Assembly (NCBI GenBank): GCA_016187945.1
Contig: JACPIT010000006.1
Coordinates: forward strand, 186,001-250,000
Length of the DNA stretch: 64,000 nt
Reading direction: 5' to 3'
From: Opitutia bacterium
Lineage (GTDB): Bacteria > Verrucomicrobiota > Verrucomicrobiia > Opitutales > Opitutaceae
The notes under the pieces were generated by a model. That model saw nothing but the letters and a program-made list of their open reading frames with translations. It searched no databases and had not been told where the DNA came from. Positions 17,801 to 25,452 of the stretch are shown piece after piece. Position numbers and translations under genes: made by a program. The first letter of the stretch is position 1. Each line of letters opens with the position of its first letter.

Positions 17801-18805
17801 TCACGCTTCGTCCGGCGTGCCGCCGAGGATGCCGCTATACCAGAGGTCGCCGAGGTTCGACTCGCCGAGCAGCTCGCGCAGGTCTTTCCGCTCGGAAAGG
17901 CGCTCGAACGTCGCGGAGCGACCGTGTTTGTTCGCGAGCACGACTTCCTCCGGGTGCTCCTTGAACAGATCGAGGAGATAGGGCGAATGCGTCGTCGTGA
18001 TCACCTGCACCGGCGCCCGCGTTTCGCCGAAGGCCTGCGGGTAGCTCAGCCGGTAAAGCGCGTCGCGGATCTCGCGCAGCATGCGCGGATGGACGCCGCG
18101 ATCCGCTTCCTCGAGGCAAACGACGGCCGGCGGCTCGGGCGCGAAGGCGAGCGCGAGCACCGCGAGCAGGTAGAGCGTGCCCTGCGAGAGCGAGTCGGCG
18201 GGCACGGCATCGCCGTTCACGCGCGCGAGCAACTCGACCCGCTCCGCACCCACATCGCGAAATTCGAGGCCGGAGAATTCCGGCACGATTCGCCGGAACT
18301 CTGCCTCTAGTTTTTCGAGCGCCCCGGGAGTGTGCTCGCGCCACTCGGAGAGCACTGCGGCGAGATTGCCGGCGTTCGAGGCGAGCTCGCGTCGGTCGTC
18401 GCGCCGGGCCGGCGCGGCCATCGCGTAGTGATCGAACAGGAAGCCGCGGATCGTGAGCAGGCGCGCGCGCAGATCGTTCCAGAGTTTCTCCTCCGGATCG
18501 CCCGGCGCGCGCAGCACGACGAGCGTGTCGCAGACGAGTTCGTCGTGTGTGCAGGCGCAGACGACGCGCAGCCGTTCGAACGGCGGCCGAAAGCGAAACT
18601 CGATCTCCGGTCCGCCGTGGCGGACGTGTTTCGTATCCGTCGTATGCGCGGCCGGCAGTGCGGCAAGCGTGCGCAGCCGCAGCAAGGCCTGAATAAGGCT
18701 CGTCTTGCCCGAACCGTTGGGGCCGATGACGAGATTAAACGGCTCGATCCGGACCGCGGCAGAGCGCAGCGCCTTGAAGTTCTTGAAATGGACGGACGCG
18801 AGCAC
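17801..18805 (-). CDS. AAA (AAA_21/OLD-like) ATPase
   Basis: A 334-residue ABC/SMC-head type ATPase of the AAA_15/AAA_21 group. Start VHFKNFKALRSAAVRIEPFN is typical of RecF/OLD heads. Walker A GPNGSGKTS is at 28-36, the signature-like LSQGTLYLLAVLALAF near 205-220, Walker B VVCLEEADRGVHP near 229-241 and the switch histidine TTTHSPYLLD near 270-280. There is no C-terminal Toprim domain; instead a separate Toprim-like gene follows. This resembles PARIS (AriA ATPase plus AriB Toprim-like effector) and split OLD systems. GTG start. Two repeat elements lie upstream. The ATPase call is firm; the defence role is inference. Confidence 0.9.
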   Translation of the reverse strand: MLASVHFKNFKALRSAAVRIEPFNLVIGPNGSGKTSLIQALLRLRTLAALPAAHTTDTKHVRHGGPEIEFRFRPPFERLRVVCACTHDELVCDTLVVLRAPGDPEEKLWNDLRARLLTIRGFLFDHYAMAAPARRDDRRELASNAGNLAAVLSEWREHTPGALEKLEAEFRRIVPEFSGLEFRDVGAERVELLARVNGDAVPADSLSQGTLYLLAVLALAFAPEPPAVVCLEEADRGVHPRMLREIRDALYRLSYPQAFGETRAPVQVITTTHSPYLLDLFKEHPEEVVLANKHGRSATFERLSERKDLRELLGESNLGDLWYSGILGGTPDEA

Positions 18806-18894
18806 GAGGTGAAGTTACGCGAAGGATTTCCGTTCGCGAGCCCGGAGTCGCGGCGATGGCGCGCGGCGGCGGCGGGCCGCGGCGGCGATGCAAG

Positions 18895-18955
18895 GTAGCG
18901 CGGTGCTTCAGCCCGCGCGGGAGAGTTTTCAGCGCGGGCTGAAGCACCGCGCTAC
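18895..18955. repeat. REPIN-like element, GCGGTGCTTCAGCC family
   Basis: It begins GTAGCGCGGTGCTTCAGCCC and ends AAGCACCGCGCTAC. Same family as 16677-16737 and 16859-16919 on the opposite side of the ATPase/Toprim cassette. Confidence 0.88.
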
Positions 18956-18979
18956 TCCGAGCCCTCGCGCGCGGGAGTT

Positions 18980-19054
18980 GCAGGAGCGGCTTTACGCCGC
19001 GATTTTTTGCGCAACCGATGCCGCGCTCGGATCGCGGCGTAAAGCCGCTCCTAC
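18980..19054. repeat. REPIN-like element, GGAGCGGCTTTACGCCGC family
   Basis: It begins GCAGGAGCGGCTTTACGCCG (degenerate GTAG head) and ends GTAAAGCCGCTCCTAC. Same family as 16761-16834. Confidence 0.87.
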
Positions 19055-19055
19055 A

Positions 19056-19089
19056 AAACGCAAGAGGGCCGTCGCGGACGACGGCCCTC
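19056..19089 (-). terminator. Terminator of the EF-G-like gene
   Basis: On the minus strand an 11-bp stem (GAGGGCCGTCG with CGACGGCCCTC) is followed by TTGCGTTTTG. It lies 30 bp after the stop codon of the EF-G-like gene. Confidence 0.75.
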
Positions 19090-19118
19090 GTTTCTTTGGG
19101 GGGAGCAATGGCGGTGAA

Positions 19119-21224
19119 TCAGTGATGCGCGTTGGCGGAGTTACCGGCGGCGCGGGCCTTCTGGTATTCGTCGACGTGCTTCTTCTCCTGGTCGGAGGGC
19201 ATCTCTTCGTAGTGGCTGCATTTCTCGGCGTGCATGCCGCGTCCGCCGGTGAGCGAGCGCAGCACGGTGCCGTAGTGGTAGAGCTGCGCCGCGGGGACGG
19301 AGGCCTTGACGATTTGCAGGCGGCCGGCGACGTCCATGCCGAGAATTTTTCCGCGCCGTCCGGACAAATCGCCGACCACGCGGCCGACGAATTCTTCGGG
19401 GACTTTGATTTCCAACTCGTGGATCGGCTCGAGCAGCACCGGACGCGCCTGCGCGAATGCTTCGCGGAACGCGAAGTAGCCGGCGATCTGGAACGCGATG
19501 TCCTTCGAGTCGACGGGGTGCATCTTGCCGCCGTAGAAATCGATCTTCACATCGGTCACGCGGTAGCCCGCATGGATGCCCTCGCCCGCGGCGGACTTGA
19601 GGCCTTTTTCGACCGAGGGAACGAAGACGCGATCGACGTCCTGGCCGACGAGCGACTCGTCGAACACGATGCCGCTGTCGCGCGGACCGGGCTCGATGCG
19701 CAGCCAAACTTCCGCGAACTGGCCGGCTCCGCCGGTCTGCTTCTTGTGGCGGTAGCGCGCATCGCCTTTGCCGCGGATCGTTTCGCGGTAGCGGATCTTC
19801 GGCGGCTCGAGGGAGACGTCGACCTTGTAGCGACGCCGCAGGCGCTCGAAGAGCACCTCTAGGTGCAACTCGCCCTGCGCCGAGATGATGAACTGGTGCA
19901 GCTCCGGATCGGTGTGATACTCGAACGCGCGATCCTCCTCGTGCAGCGCGGCGAGGCCGGCGGCGAGACGCTCTTCGTCGCCCGGCGCGTTGAGTTTCAG
20001 CGCGGCCTGAGTGTAGGGCGTCGGGTAAGTGACCTTCGGCAGCGCGACGGCGTGGCGCACGTCGCAGAGCGTGTTGCCGGTGTGCGTGTCCTTGAGTTTC
20101 ACCGCGGCGCCGACGTCGCCGGCGTGGAGCGCGTCGACGGCGGTCCGGTTCTTGCCGTTGAGGCGGTAGAGCTGGCCGATGCGCTCGGCGACGCGCCGCT
20201 CGCTGTTGTGCAGGTCCATGCCCGGTTTGATCGTGCCGGAGTAGACGCGGAAGATCGAGAGGTCGCCGCTCTGCGGATCGGTGAGCGTTTTGAAAACGTA
20301 GGCAACCGGCTCGGCGCCGTCGAGGCGCACGAGGCACGGCGAACCGGTGTTGGTCGCGACGGCGCCGACGGTCTGGCGGTCGTCGGGCGAGGAGCCGTAT
20401 TTCGCGATGAAATCCATCAGGCGCGCGACGCCGACGTTCGTCTCGGCGGACGTGACGAGCAGCGGGATGAAAACTTGTTTCTGAATCGCGGGGTGGATGC
20501 CGTTGCGCAGGACGTCCTCGGAGAGGCCGCCGTCGTTGAAGAATTTCTCCAGGAGCGTGTCGTCGCTCTCGGCGACGTGCTCGATGAGCTCCTTGTGCAG
20601 CGCGTCGACCTTTTCCTTCCACGAGCCCCCGGCGGGCTCCTCGGTGTATTTGCCGGATTTGTCGGCGGCGTAGCTGCACACCTCGCTGCGGAGGACGTCG
20701 AGAACCTGGTGAAAGCCCGGGCCGGAGTCCATCGGCACCTGCATGGGGAAGACGGCCTGGCCGAAGTGCTCGCGGATTTCGGCGAGGACGGTGTCGAAAT
20801 CGTATTTTTCCTTGTCGAATCCGTTGACGACGATGATGCGCGGGATGCCGAACTGACCGGCGTAATCCCACATCAGGTCCGCGCCGACGCCGACGCCGTT
20901 GCCGGCGTTCACGACGAGGAGCGCGAAATCCGAAACGTGCAGCGCATGGATCGCCTCGCCGGCGAAATCGAGGTAGCCGGGCGTGTCGATGAAATTGAAA
21001 CGCCGCCCCTGCCATTCGCAGTTGAGCGGCGTGCCGTGGATCGAAATGTGCCGTTGTTGTTCGCCCACGTGGTAATCGGAAGTCGTGGTGCCTTGAGCCA
21101 CGCTGCCGAGCCGATGAATCGCTCCACCGCAGAGCAGCATGGCTTCGGCAAGGGTCGTCTTGCCGGCTGTAGCATGCCCCACGATGGCGAAGTTCCTGAT
21201 GTCTCCAGGACGAGTGCCATTCAT
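19119..21224 (-). CDS. Elongation factor G-like translational GTPase (EF-G2 type)
   Basis: A 701-residue full-length EF-G homologue: GTPase domain, domain II, III, IV and V in order, ending in a His-rich tail (NSANAHH). G1 is GHATAGKTT (residues 16-24; canonical EF-G has GHIDAGKTT or AHVDAGKTT), G3 is DTPGYLDF and G4 is NGFDKE instead of NKMD, so lysine of the guanine-specificity motif is replaced by glycine. The G2 segment GTTTSDYHVGEQQRHISI is also divergent. This pattern marks the EF-G-like paralogue group rather than housekeeping FusA; its exact role (back-translocation, ribosome recycling or a regulatory function) is unknown. ATG at 21224 is supported by AAGGAGA eight bases upstream. Confidence 0.92.
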   Translation of the reverse strand: MNGTRPGDIRNFAIVGHATAGKTTLAEAMLLCGGAIHRLGSVAQGTTTSDYHVGEQQRHISIHGTPLNCEWQGRRFNFIDTPGYLDFAGEAIHALHVSDFALLVVNAGNGVGVGADLMWDYAGQFGIPRIIVVNGFDKEKYDFDTVLAEIREHFGQAVFPMQVPMDSGPGFHQVLDVLRSEVCSYAADKSGKYTEEPAGGSWKEKVDALHKELIEHVAESDDTLLEKFFNDGGLSEDVLRNGIHPAIQKQVFIPLLVTSAETNVGVARLMDFIAKYGSSPDDRQTVGAVATNTGSPCLVRLDGAEPVAYVFKTLTDPQSGDLSIFRVYSGTIKPGMDLHNSERRVAERIGQLYRLNGKNRTAVDALHAGDVGAAVKLKDTHTGNTLCDVRHAVALPKVTYPTPYTQAALKLNAPGDEERLAAGLAALHEEDRAFEYHTDPELHQFIISAQGELHLEVLFERLRRRYKVDVSLEPPKIRYRETIRGKGDARYRHKKQTGGAGQFAEVWLRIEPGPRDSGIVFDESLVGQDVDRVFVPSVEKGLKSAAGEGIHAGYRVTDVKIDFYGGKMHPVDSKDIAFQIAGYFAFREAFAQARPVLLEPIHELEIKVPEEFVGRVVGDLSGRRGKILGMDVAGRLQIVKASVPAAQLYHYGTVLRSLTGGRGMHAEKCSHYEEMPSDQEKKHVDEYQKARAAGNSANAHH

Positions 21225-21457
21225 AGAGTTGGGTCTCCTTTTTTGAGGCCGACCCGGAACGGGTCGCGCCGTTGGGTTGAGGGGAGCCACAAGCTAGCCG
21301 GAACCAGCGGCGGGTAAAGCGCCAAGCCGCCGCGGAAATTGGCGGGAGGTGCGCGCGGATTCACCGGGCAAATCGGCATTGATGCGAATCGGGAGCGTCG
21401 CCTTGATTCGCCACCGGCTGCGCGATGACCGCGAATGAACCTCGACGCCAAACTCGA

Positions 21458-21967
21458 ATGAGCTACCTCGAAACCGTTCTCACCTATGATCGCCCGTCCG
21501 AAGCGGAAGTCGACAAAGCCTTCCTCGAGTCGCATGGCATCGTCGTGTTTCTGCTCAATGCAAACACCGCGCGCAACGAGCTCGGCGCGCCTTTTTTCAT
21601 CCGATTGCAGGTGATGGCGGAGGATCGTGAGCGCGCGACCGAAATCCTGCGCCAAGCGAATCCCTCACGCTTTGGCTCCGCCGCTCGGGTCGCGGAAATC
21701 GACCGCCAAATCAAACATTCGGCGCTCTGGTTCGTTCTGGCTGCCCTGCCGGCAGGCTTTATCGCCTACTGGCTGATTCCGGAACCGGGATGGAAGGAGC
21801 AGATTCGTTTCGACGAACACCAGCCCTACGATGTCCGACCAATCGCGTCCGCCGCGGCGGCGTTTCTCGCGGGCTTAATCGCGCTGTGGCTCAACCGTCG
21901 CAGTTCCGGCGGTCCGGCGGCCAGCATCGCGCAACACAGCGATCGCCCCAGCGGCGGCGGAGCCTGA
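21458..21967 (+). CDS. DUF2007-like protein with two membrane spans
   Basis: A 169-residue protein. Residues 1-70 look like the DUF2007 putative signal-transducing domain (an early A-x-x-L-E-S-H-G-I, then a short L-L-N turn and a C-terminal RATEILRQ). Residues about 85-105 and 128-148 are hydrophobic spans; the tail is Gly/Ser-rich. DUF2007 proteins have no experimentally fixed function; many are small cytosolic PII-like proteins, and the membrane extension here is an addition. ATG at 21458 chosen because homology-like sequence starts there. It converges on the cyclase gene with a 12-bp gap. Confidence 0.8.
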   Translation: MSYLETVLTYDRPSEAEVDKAFLESHGIVVFLLNANTARNELGAPFFIRLQVMAEDRERATEILRQANPSRFGSAARVAEIDRQIKHSALWFVLAALPAGFIAYWLIPEPGWKEQIRFDEHQPYDVRPIASAAAAFLAGLIALWLNRRSSGGPAASIAQHSDRPSGGGA

Positions 21968-21979
21968 CCGCGGATCAGC

Positions 21980-24244
21980 TCAGCCCTTCTCCTTCATCAC
22001 AAACACGCCGTCCCAGTTCGCGCCGGGCGGGTGTTCTTTCATGTGGTGGCAGCGCTCGATCATGATCAGCGACGGGTTGCTCTCGATTGCCAGCGACTTA
22101 TTCGGCTGGTGTGGTTCGAGCTTCGCGCTCTGCTCGAAAAGCGCTATCGCGCCGAGCCAGTCTTGCGCGTGGTAGCGTTCGACGGCGCGCGCATGCAGCG
22201 CGAGGCACTCGAGCGTTTGTGCGCTAATCTCATCCTTGAAGCCAACGACTTCGTGGACACCGGTCGGAATGTTCTTACCCTTGACCTTAATCCGATCGAG
22301 GAAGCGGAAGACGATACGGTCGCCGCCGTGCTTCTCACAATCAATACGGGTTTGATCGGCCACCATCGTGTAAACACCGAGGAGTTTTGCGCCGGACTCC
22401 ATGCGGGCCGCCAAGTTTACCGTATCGCCCATCATGGTGTAATTGAATCGCGTGCGGCTGCCCATGTTTCCGACGGTAGCTCCGCCAGTGTTCATGCCGA
22501 GCCGCGCACGCAGATTATGCACGACCACAGGCCATTTGCCGCCCTCGCTCCGCCATTTCACTCGTAATTCGTCAATTTTCCTCTGCACACGGATTGATGC
22601 CACGCACGCGCGATAAGCGTGATCAGACAATGGCACCGGCGCGCCAAACATCGCGACGACAGCATCGCCGATATACTTGTCCAGTGTCCCTCCCTCCTCC
22701 GTGATGATGTCGGTGCAGGCAGTGAAATACTCGTTCATCAAGTCAACAAGCGCCGCATGGCTCATCATTTCTGAAAATGACGAGAACGACTGGATGTCCG
22801 AAAAATACGCCGTGATCGTCTCCTCGTGTCCGCCGAGCTCGGGCTCCTTGCCGGAGTCGATGAGGCTGTTGACGACGGTGGGCGCGAGGTAGGCGGAGAA
22901 CATGCCCTTGATGCGGCCCTTCTGTTTCTCCTCGTCGACGAGTTGGATGATCGTCGCGATGAAGCCGGTCGTGAACGCCGCGCTCAGCGGCGCCGTCATC
23001 GGCAGCACCCAGTCATAGGCGCGGAAGACGTAGAAGGCCACGACGGCGTAGCCCGCGAGGGCGAGTAGCGCGAGGATCTTGAAGAACAGGCTGCGCGCGC
23101 CTCCCGTGATCGTGAGCAACGCCACGGCGAGCGTGAGAACTAACGTCGCGACCCACAGGAACCAAGACGGCGTGCGGTGCAGGTAGCGTTCGGCAACGAT
23201 CGTCTTCACGATGTTGCCGTGGAGACCGACCTTGGGCACCGGCTCGGAGTCGAAAGGCGTCGGAGCGAGATCCTGCAACAGCGGATCGGTCGGCCCGATC
23301 AGCACGATGCCGCCCTTGAAGCGCGAGAAATAGTCCCTCGCTTCGGCGCGTTCGGCTTCCTTTTCCGACTTCAACATCTCGCCGGCCACGAGCACGTCGG
23401 CGACGCTCGTCTGCGGGTTGAACTGCGACGAGTTCCACTCGGAAAACCAGTTCGTCTCGAGCGTCTGCTCGTCCGATACGGGAATGCGGCGGACGACCTC
23501 GCCGGACGGCTTGACCAACTCGACGAAACTTCCGGCGCGGCGCGCCGAGCTGGGCGGCAAGCCGAGTTGGACGCACGCGAGTTGCACCCCCATGTGCCAG
23601 AACGTCGGGCCGATGGATTCGGCGAACAGCGGCACCCAGCGCGGCGTCTCGCCTTTGCTCGCCGCGAGATCGACGTCGATCAAACCGATCGTGCCCCACG
23701 ACTGCGTGAGTGTCGCGCCCATGATGGGATACTGCGGCAACTCCGGCGTGTCGTTTTTTTCGCGATTCTTGAATCCGCTGCGCAAGAACGGAAATTGCCG
23801 GATGCCCTGCTGCGTGCGTGCGTCGCCACCGGTGTATTGCGCGGCGAGGATCAATTCGGGGTGTTTCCGCGCCACGCGTCCCAGCGCGACGTTGCCCTTC
23901 GCGGCCGCCTCTCGATCCACCAAATCGGAGTGTCCCTGCTCGGAAAAAACGAAATCGAAACCGACGGCCTTCGCCCCACCCTCTTCAAAAAGCAGTCGAG
24001 CCACCTCCGCAAACTTCGCGCGATTCCATGGCCGTTCGCCGATCGATTGGATCGCCCGCGAATCGACATTCACGTAGTGGATGTCCACGGGTGCGGCGAG
24101 AGGGCCGCGCGAGCGAAATCTGAGATCGAGCAGCATGTGCTCGAGGTTGGTCAAGAGACCTGCGCTCGCTGCCCAGCACCACAGCAGCGGGATCGGCAGC
24201 AGCAACAGCATCCGCCAGTCGAGTTTCGCCTTCGTCTTGGCCAC
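21980..24244 (-). CDS. CHASE2-domain class III adenylate/guanylate cyclase
   Basis: A 754-residue membrane cyclase. Order: one N-terminal span, a large extracytoplasmic CHASE2 sensor (about 30-370; VDIHYVNVDSRAIQ and FDFVFSEQG are CHASE2-like), three closely spaced spans (about 375-450), then the catalytic domain (about 500-690) and a C-terminal TPR-like helix pair. Both metal-binding aspartates are present (AYFSDIQSFS and YIGDAVVAMFG), the Lys of LDKYIGD marks purine selection and VNLAARM supplies the transition-state Asn/Arg. It should make cAMP (or cGMP). GTG at 24244 is preferred to a TTG 15 codons upstream that lies in the FecR-gene terminator. CHASE2 cyclases commonly neighbour FecR proteins, as here. 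Confidence 0.93.
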   Translation of the reverse strand: MAKTKAKLDWRMLLLLPIPLLWCWAASAGLLTNLEHMLLDLRFRSRGPLAAPVDIHYVNVDSRAIQSIGERPWNRAKFAEVARLLFEEGGAKAVGFDFVFSEQGHSDLVDREAAAKGNVALGRVARKHPELILAAQYTGGDARTQQGIRQFPFLRSGFKNREKNDTPELPQYPIMGATLTQSWGTIGLIDVDLAASKGETPRWVPLFAESIGPTFWHMGVQLACVQLGLPPSSARRAGSFVELVKPSGEVVRRIPVSDEQTLETNWFSEWNSSQFNPQTSVADVLVAGEMLKSEKEAERAEARDYFSRFKGGIVLIGPTDPLLQDLAPTPFDSEPVPKVGLHGNIVKTIVAERYLHRTPSWFLWVATLVLTLAVALLTITGGARSLFFKILALLALAGYAVVAFYVFRAYDWVLPMTAPLSAAFTTGFIATIIQLVDEEKQKGRIKGMFSAYLAPTVVNSLIDSGKEPELGGHEETITAYFSDIQSFSSFSEMMSHAALVDLMNEYFTACTDIITEEGGTLDKYIGDAVVAMFGAPVPLSDHAYRACVASIRVQRKIDELRVKWRSEGGKWPVVVHNLRARLGMNTGGATVGNMGSRTRFNYTMMGDTVNLAARMESGAKLLGVYTMVADQTRIDCEKHGGDRIVFRFLDRIKVKGKNIPTGVHEVVGFKDEISAQTLECLALHARAVERYHAQDWLGAIALFEQSAKLEPHQPNKSLAIESNPSLIMIERCHHMKEHPPGANWDGVFVMKEKG

Positions 24245-24282
24245 GAGGCGGAGCGTAGCGGTGCGACGCGGCGTGGGAAGGG

Positions 24283-24315
24283 AAAACAAAAGCGCCCGGC
24301 GTTACAGCCAGGCGC
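24283..24315 (-). terminator. Terminator after the FecR-domain gene
   Basis: On the minus strand a 9-bp stem (GCGCCTGGC with GCCGGGCGC) is followed by TTTTGTTTT. It separates the FecR gene from the cyclase gene, so the cyclase needs read-through or its own promoter. Confidence 0.8.
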
Positions 24316-24338
24316 GCGAGGGGAAATTTAACTTCGGC

Positions 24339-25430
24339 TCAGTTGCCGCCGCCGGCCCCGGGCGTGAGGGAGTTCGTCGTCGTGGTGGCACCGGGCGTAT
24401 TGGTCGTCGTGGTCGTGGTCTTGGAGGTCGTGGTCGTGTCCGTCGTCGTCGTGGTATCGGTAGTCTGACCAGTCTTCGTATCGCTACTGGTCTCGGTCTT
24501 CGTTTCTTCCTTCTTTGTCTCTTCCGTCTTCTTTTCTTCGGTCTTCTTCTCCTCGGAACTCGTGTTGCCGGCATTCGTGTTCGAGGTGCTGCCGGAGCTG
24601 GTGTCCGTGTTCGCCGCCTGTTGTTGTTCGTTCGTGGTGATCGTGACCGTTTGCGCCGCCTCCGTGATTACGGTCGTCACGGCTTGCGTAATTTGCGCGG
24701 CGGCGTCGGAAGAGATCGTCGTGGTGGCGGCGGGCACTTCGACTTTCGTGACCTGCACAGCGCCGGTCGTCGCATCGACGGTCGCTTCGGCGGTGACGAC
24801 GAGTTCCTCGCCTTGCGGAACGGAGATGTCCTTCGGCGCCTGCACGGTGCCCTCGAAAGCCACTTTGCCGTCCGCAGTCGAGAGTTGGAAGGTGAACGAT
24901 TTTCCGTCGCCCGTCGGACGGAACACGATGCGGAATTGCGTGCCGCGGATGCCCGCCGCGCCGACCGGCGTGGTGATGTTGAACTGCGAACCCTTGTCGC
25001 GGTTCAGGTGCTTCACGTCGCCGACCATTTCGCCGTAGGCGAGATTGAGCGAAGTCTTAGAGATACTGGGCTCGCTCTCGAGTTTCGAAATCACGACGTC
25101 TTCTTCGAGCGGGTCCATCTTGAACTCCTCGATCTTGAGCTTGGTGTCGCCACCGAGTTTCACGGAAGCGCCGTTGGCGAAGACGAGGACGACGAGCGCG
25201 CCTTTCTCGGTCTTGACGGTGTCGGTCTCGATCACCGCGTCGCCGGCTTTGAGCGCAACATTCTGGCCGTCGGCCGTCATCCGATACACGAGGCCCTCGA
25301 CCTTACCGACTTTGATCGCGCCGGGCTTTGTGAACGCAGCGGGCGCGGCGCCCTGCTGGGCGACGGCGTGCAGCGACAAACCAATGGCAAAAAGCGCCGC
25401 AAAGACGAAACGGAGGACCGAGGATTTCAT
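24339..25430 (-). CDS. Secreted FecR-domain protein with Thr-rich tail
   Basis: A 363-residue protein with a clear signal peptide (MKSSVLRFVFAALFAIGLSL, cleavage after HAVAQ). Residues about 40-200 form a FecR-type beta-helical domain: GDAVIETDTVKTEKGALVVLVF, GASVKLGGDTKLKIEEF and the hallmark TPVGAAGIRGTQF. The last 110 residues are low-complexity Thr/Ser/Lys/Glu runs (E-E-K-K-T-E-E repeats, then poly-Thr), probably a flexible periplasmic or surface-exposed tail. FecR domains otherwise act as sigma-regulator sensors; stand-alone secreted forms next to CHASE2 cyclases are of unknown function. It lies 22 bp downstream of the O-antigen-ligase gene, so the two are probably one transcript that ends at the terminator. 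Confidence 0.92.
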   Translation of the reverse strand: MKSSVLRFVFAALFAIGLSLHAVAQQGAAPAAFTKPGAIKVGKVEGLVYRMTADGQNVALKAGDAVIETDTVKTEKGALVVLVFANGASVKLGGDTKLKIEEFKMDPLEEDVVISKLESEPSISKTSLNLAYGEMVGDVKHLNRDKGSQFNITTPVGAAGIRGTQFRIVFRPTGDGKSFTFQLSTADGKVAFEGTVQAPKDISVPQGEELVVTAEATVDATTGAVQVTKVEVPAATTTISSDAAAQITQAVTTVITEAAQTVTITTNEQQQAANTDTSSGSTSNTNAGNTSSEEKKTEEKKTEETKKEETKTETSSDTKTGQTTDTTTTTDTTTTSKTTTTTTNTPGATTTTNSLTPGAGGGN

Positions 25431-25452
25431 GATGACCAGGGTTGACGAACGC

